A stretch of 15,297 bases of DNA from Clostridia bacterium (GTDB lineage: Bacteria > Bacillota_A > Clostridia > Oscillospirales > CAG-272): NCBI GenBank assembly GCA_017959485.1, contig JAGDAM010000082.1, positions 1 to 15,297 of the forward strand, read 5' to 3'. Positions 15,151-15,297 of this stretch are shown in pieces. Position 1 is the stretch's first letter. Each line of letters opens with the position of its first letter. The notes beneath the pieces are model-generated. The model was not told the origin of the DNA and searched no databases. It saw nothing but the letters and a program-made list of their open reading frames with translations. Made by a program: the position numbers and the translations under genes.

Positions 15151-15184
15151 GGCAACACCGCACAATTCGCGTGCGGAGATTGCC
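15151..15184. repeat. 34-bp imperfect inverted repeat upstream of the lipoprotein gene
   Basis: GGCAA (15151-15155) pairs with TTGCC (15180-15184), and inside it CCGCAC (15158-15163) pairs with GTGCGG (15171-15176) around a 7-base loop. On the plus strand it is followed a few bases later by TTATTTTT. It may be a terminator of an element to the right, the end of a small mobile or repeated element, or an operator for the lipoprotein gene. Nothing in the window decides between these. Confidence -1.
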
Positions 15185-15278
15185 GAGTTATTTTTGTGCC
15201 TGTTTTCGGGAATCACTGTTTGATCCTTCGCACGCATTACGACGGATCTTTCTTCGCCGGTTTCCACGTCGAAAACTT

Positions 15279-15297
15279 GCAATATTTCTTATATTGC
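15279..15297. repeat. 7-bp perfect inverted repeat at the window edge
   Basis: GCAATAT (15279-15285), a 5-base TTCTT loop and ATATTGC (15291-15297). It touches the end of the window, so the stem may be longer. It could be the 3' end hairpin of a gene to the right. Between it and the 34-bp inverted repeat no convincing coding sequence is seen. Confidence -1.

Noticed and set aside
15187..15297. Short minus-strand peptide frames at the right edge that might be the tail of a transposase
   Set aside because: Several short frames are open over this stretch, none with a recognised motif, and the edge cuts them; not enough to call a gene.
1..15297. CRISPR array, tRNA, rRNA or known insertion sequence
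   Set aside because: No regularly spaced direct repeats, cloverleaf-like sequences, rRNA segments or transposase domains were seen on either strand.

Overview
The window holds most of a V/A-type (rotary) ATPase operon on the minus strand, followed upstream by genes for secreted or surface hydrolases and one rRNA methyltransferase. High GC content, strong GGAGG-type ribosome binding sites, consensus-like sigma-A promoters, Gram-positive-style lipoproteins and a bacterial Na+-type V-ATPase together suggest an anaerobic Clostridia-like Firmicute, perhaps an uncultured gut or rumen lineage. The taxonomy is inference; there is no rRNA in the window.

Positions 1-8260 (minus strand): a consensus promoter (8232-8260) precedes the genes ntpF(H)-I-K-E-C-G(F)-A-B-D. 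This is the same gene order as the Enterococcus hirae Na+-translocating V-ATPase operon. Genes are packed with gaps of 0-48 bases or with short overlaps. The K proteolipid carries all five side chains that bind Na+ in E. hirae NtpK. The last gene, D, is cut by the window edge and has an in-frame amber codon at codon 17. Codon usage changes abruptly inside ntpB at about 790-860, so the leftmost ~800 bases look as if they come from another genome, by recombination or a chimeric assembly.

Positions 8241-11420 (minus strand): a promoter drives a lipoprotein with a glycerophosphodiester phosphodiesterase domain and, two bases behind it, a calcineurin-like metallophosphoesterase. No terminator separates this pair from the ATPase promoter, so read-through is possible.

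Positions 11392-12626 (plus strand): a divergent promoter drives a THUMP/N6-N4-type RNA methyltransferase of the RlmL/YpsC family. The two divergent promoters lie back to back, and their -35 boxes form the arms of a 9-bp inverted repeat.

Positions 12627-12927: a 301-base convergent intergenic space filled with five consecutive hairpins. Some are good intrinsic terminators for one or both strands.

Positions 12928-15111 (minus strand): a 727-residue lipoprotein with a C-terminal ComEC-like metallo-beta-lactamase domain. Its N-terminal half contains two copies of a module that is also present in the phosphodiesterase lipoprotein; this shared, apparently unnamed module is the most interesting non-housekeeping signal here. 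Positions 15112-15297 are non-coding as far as can be seen and contain inverted and direct repeats upstream of that gene.
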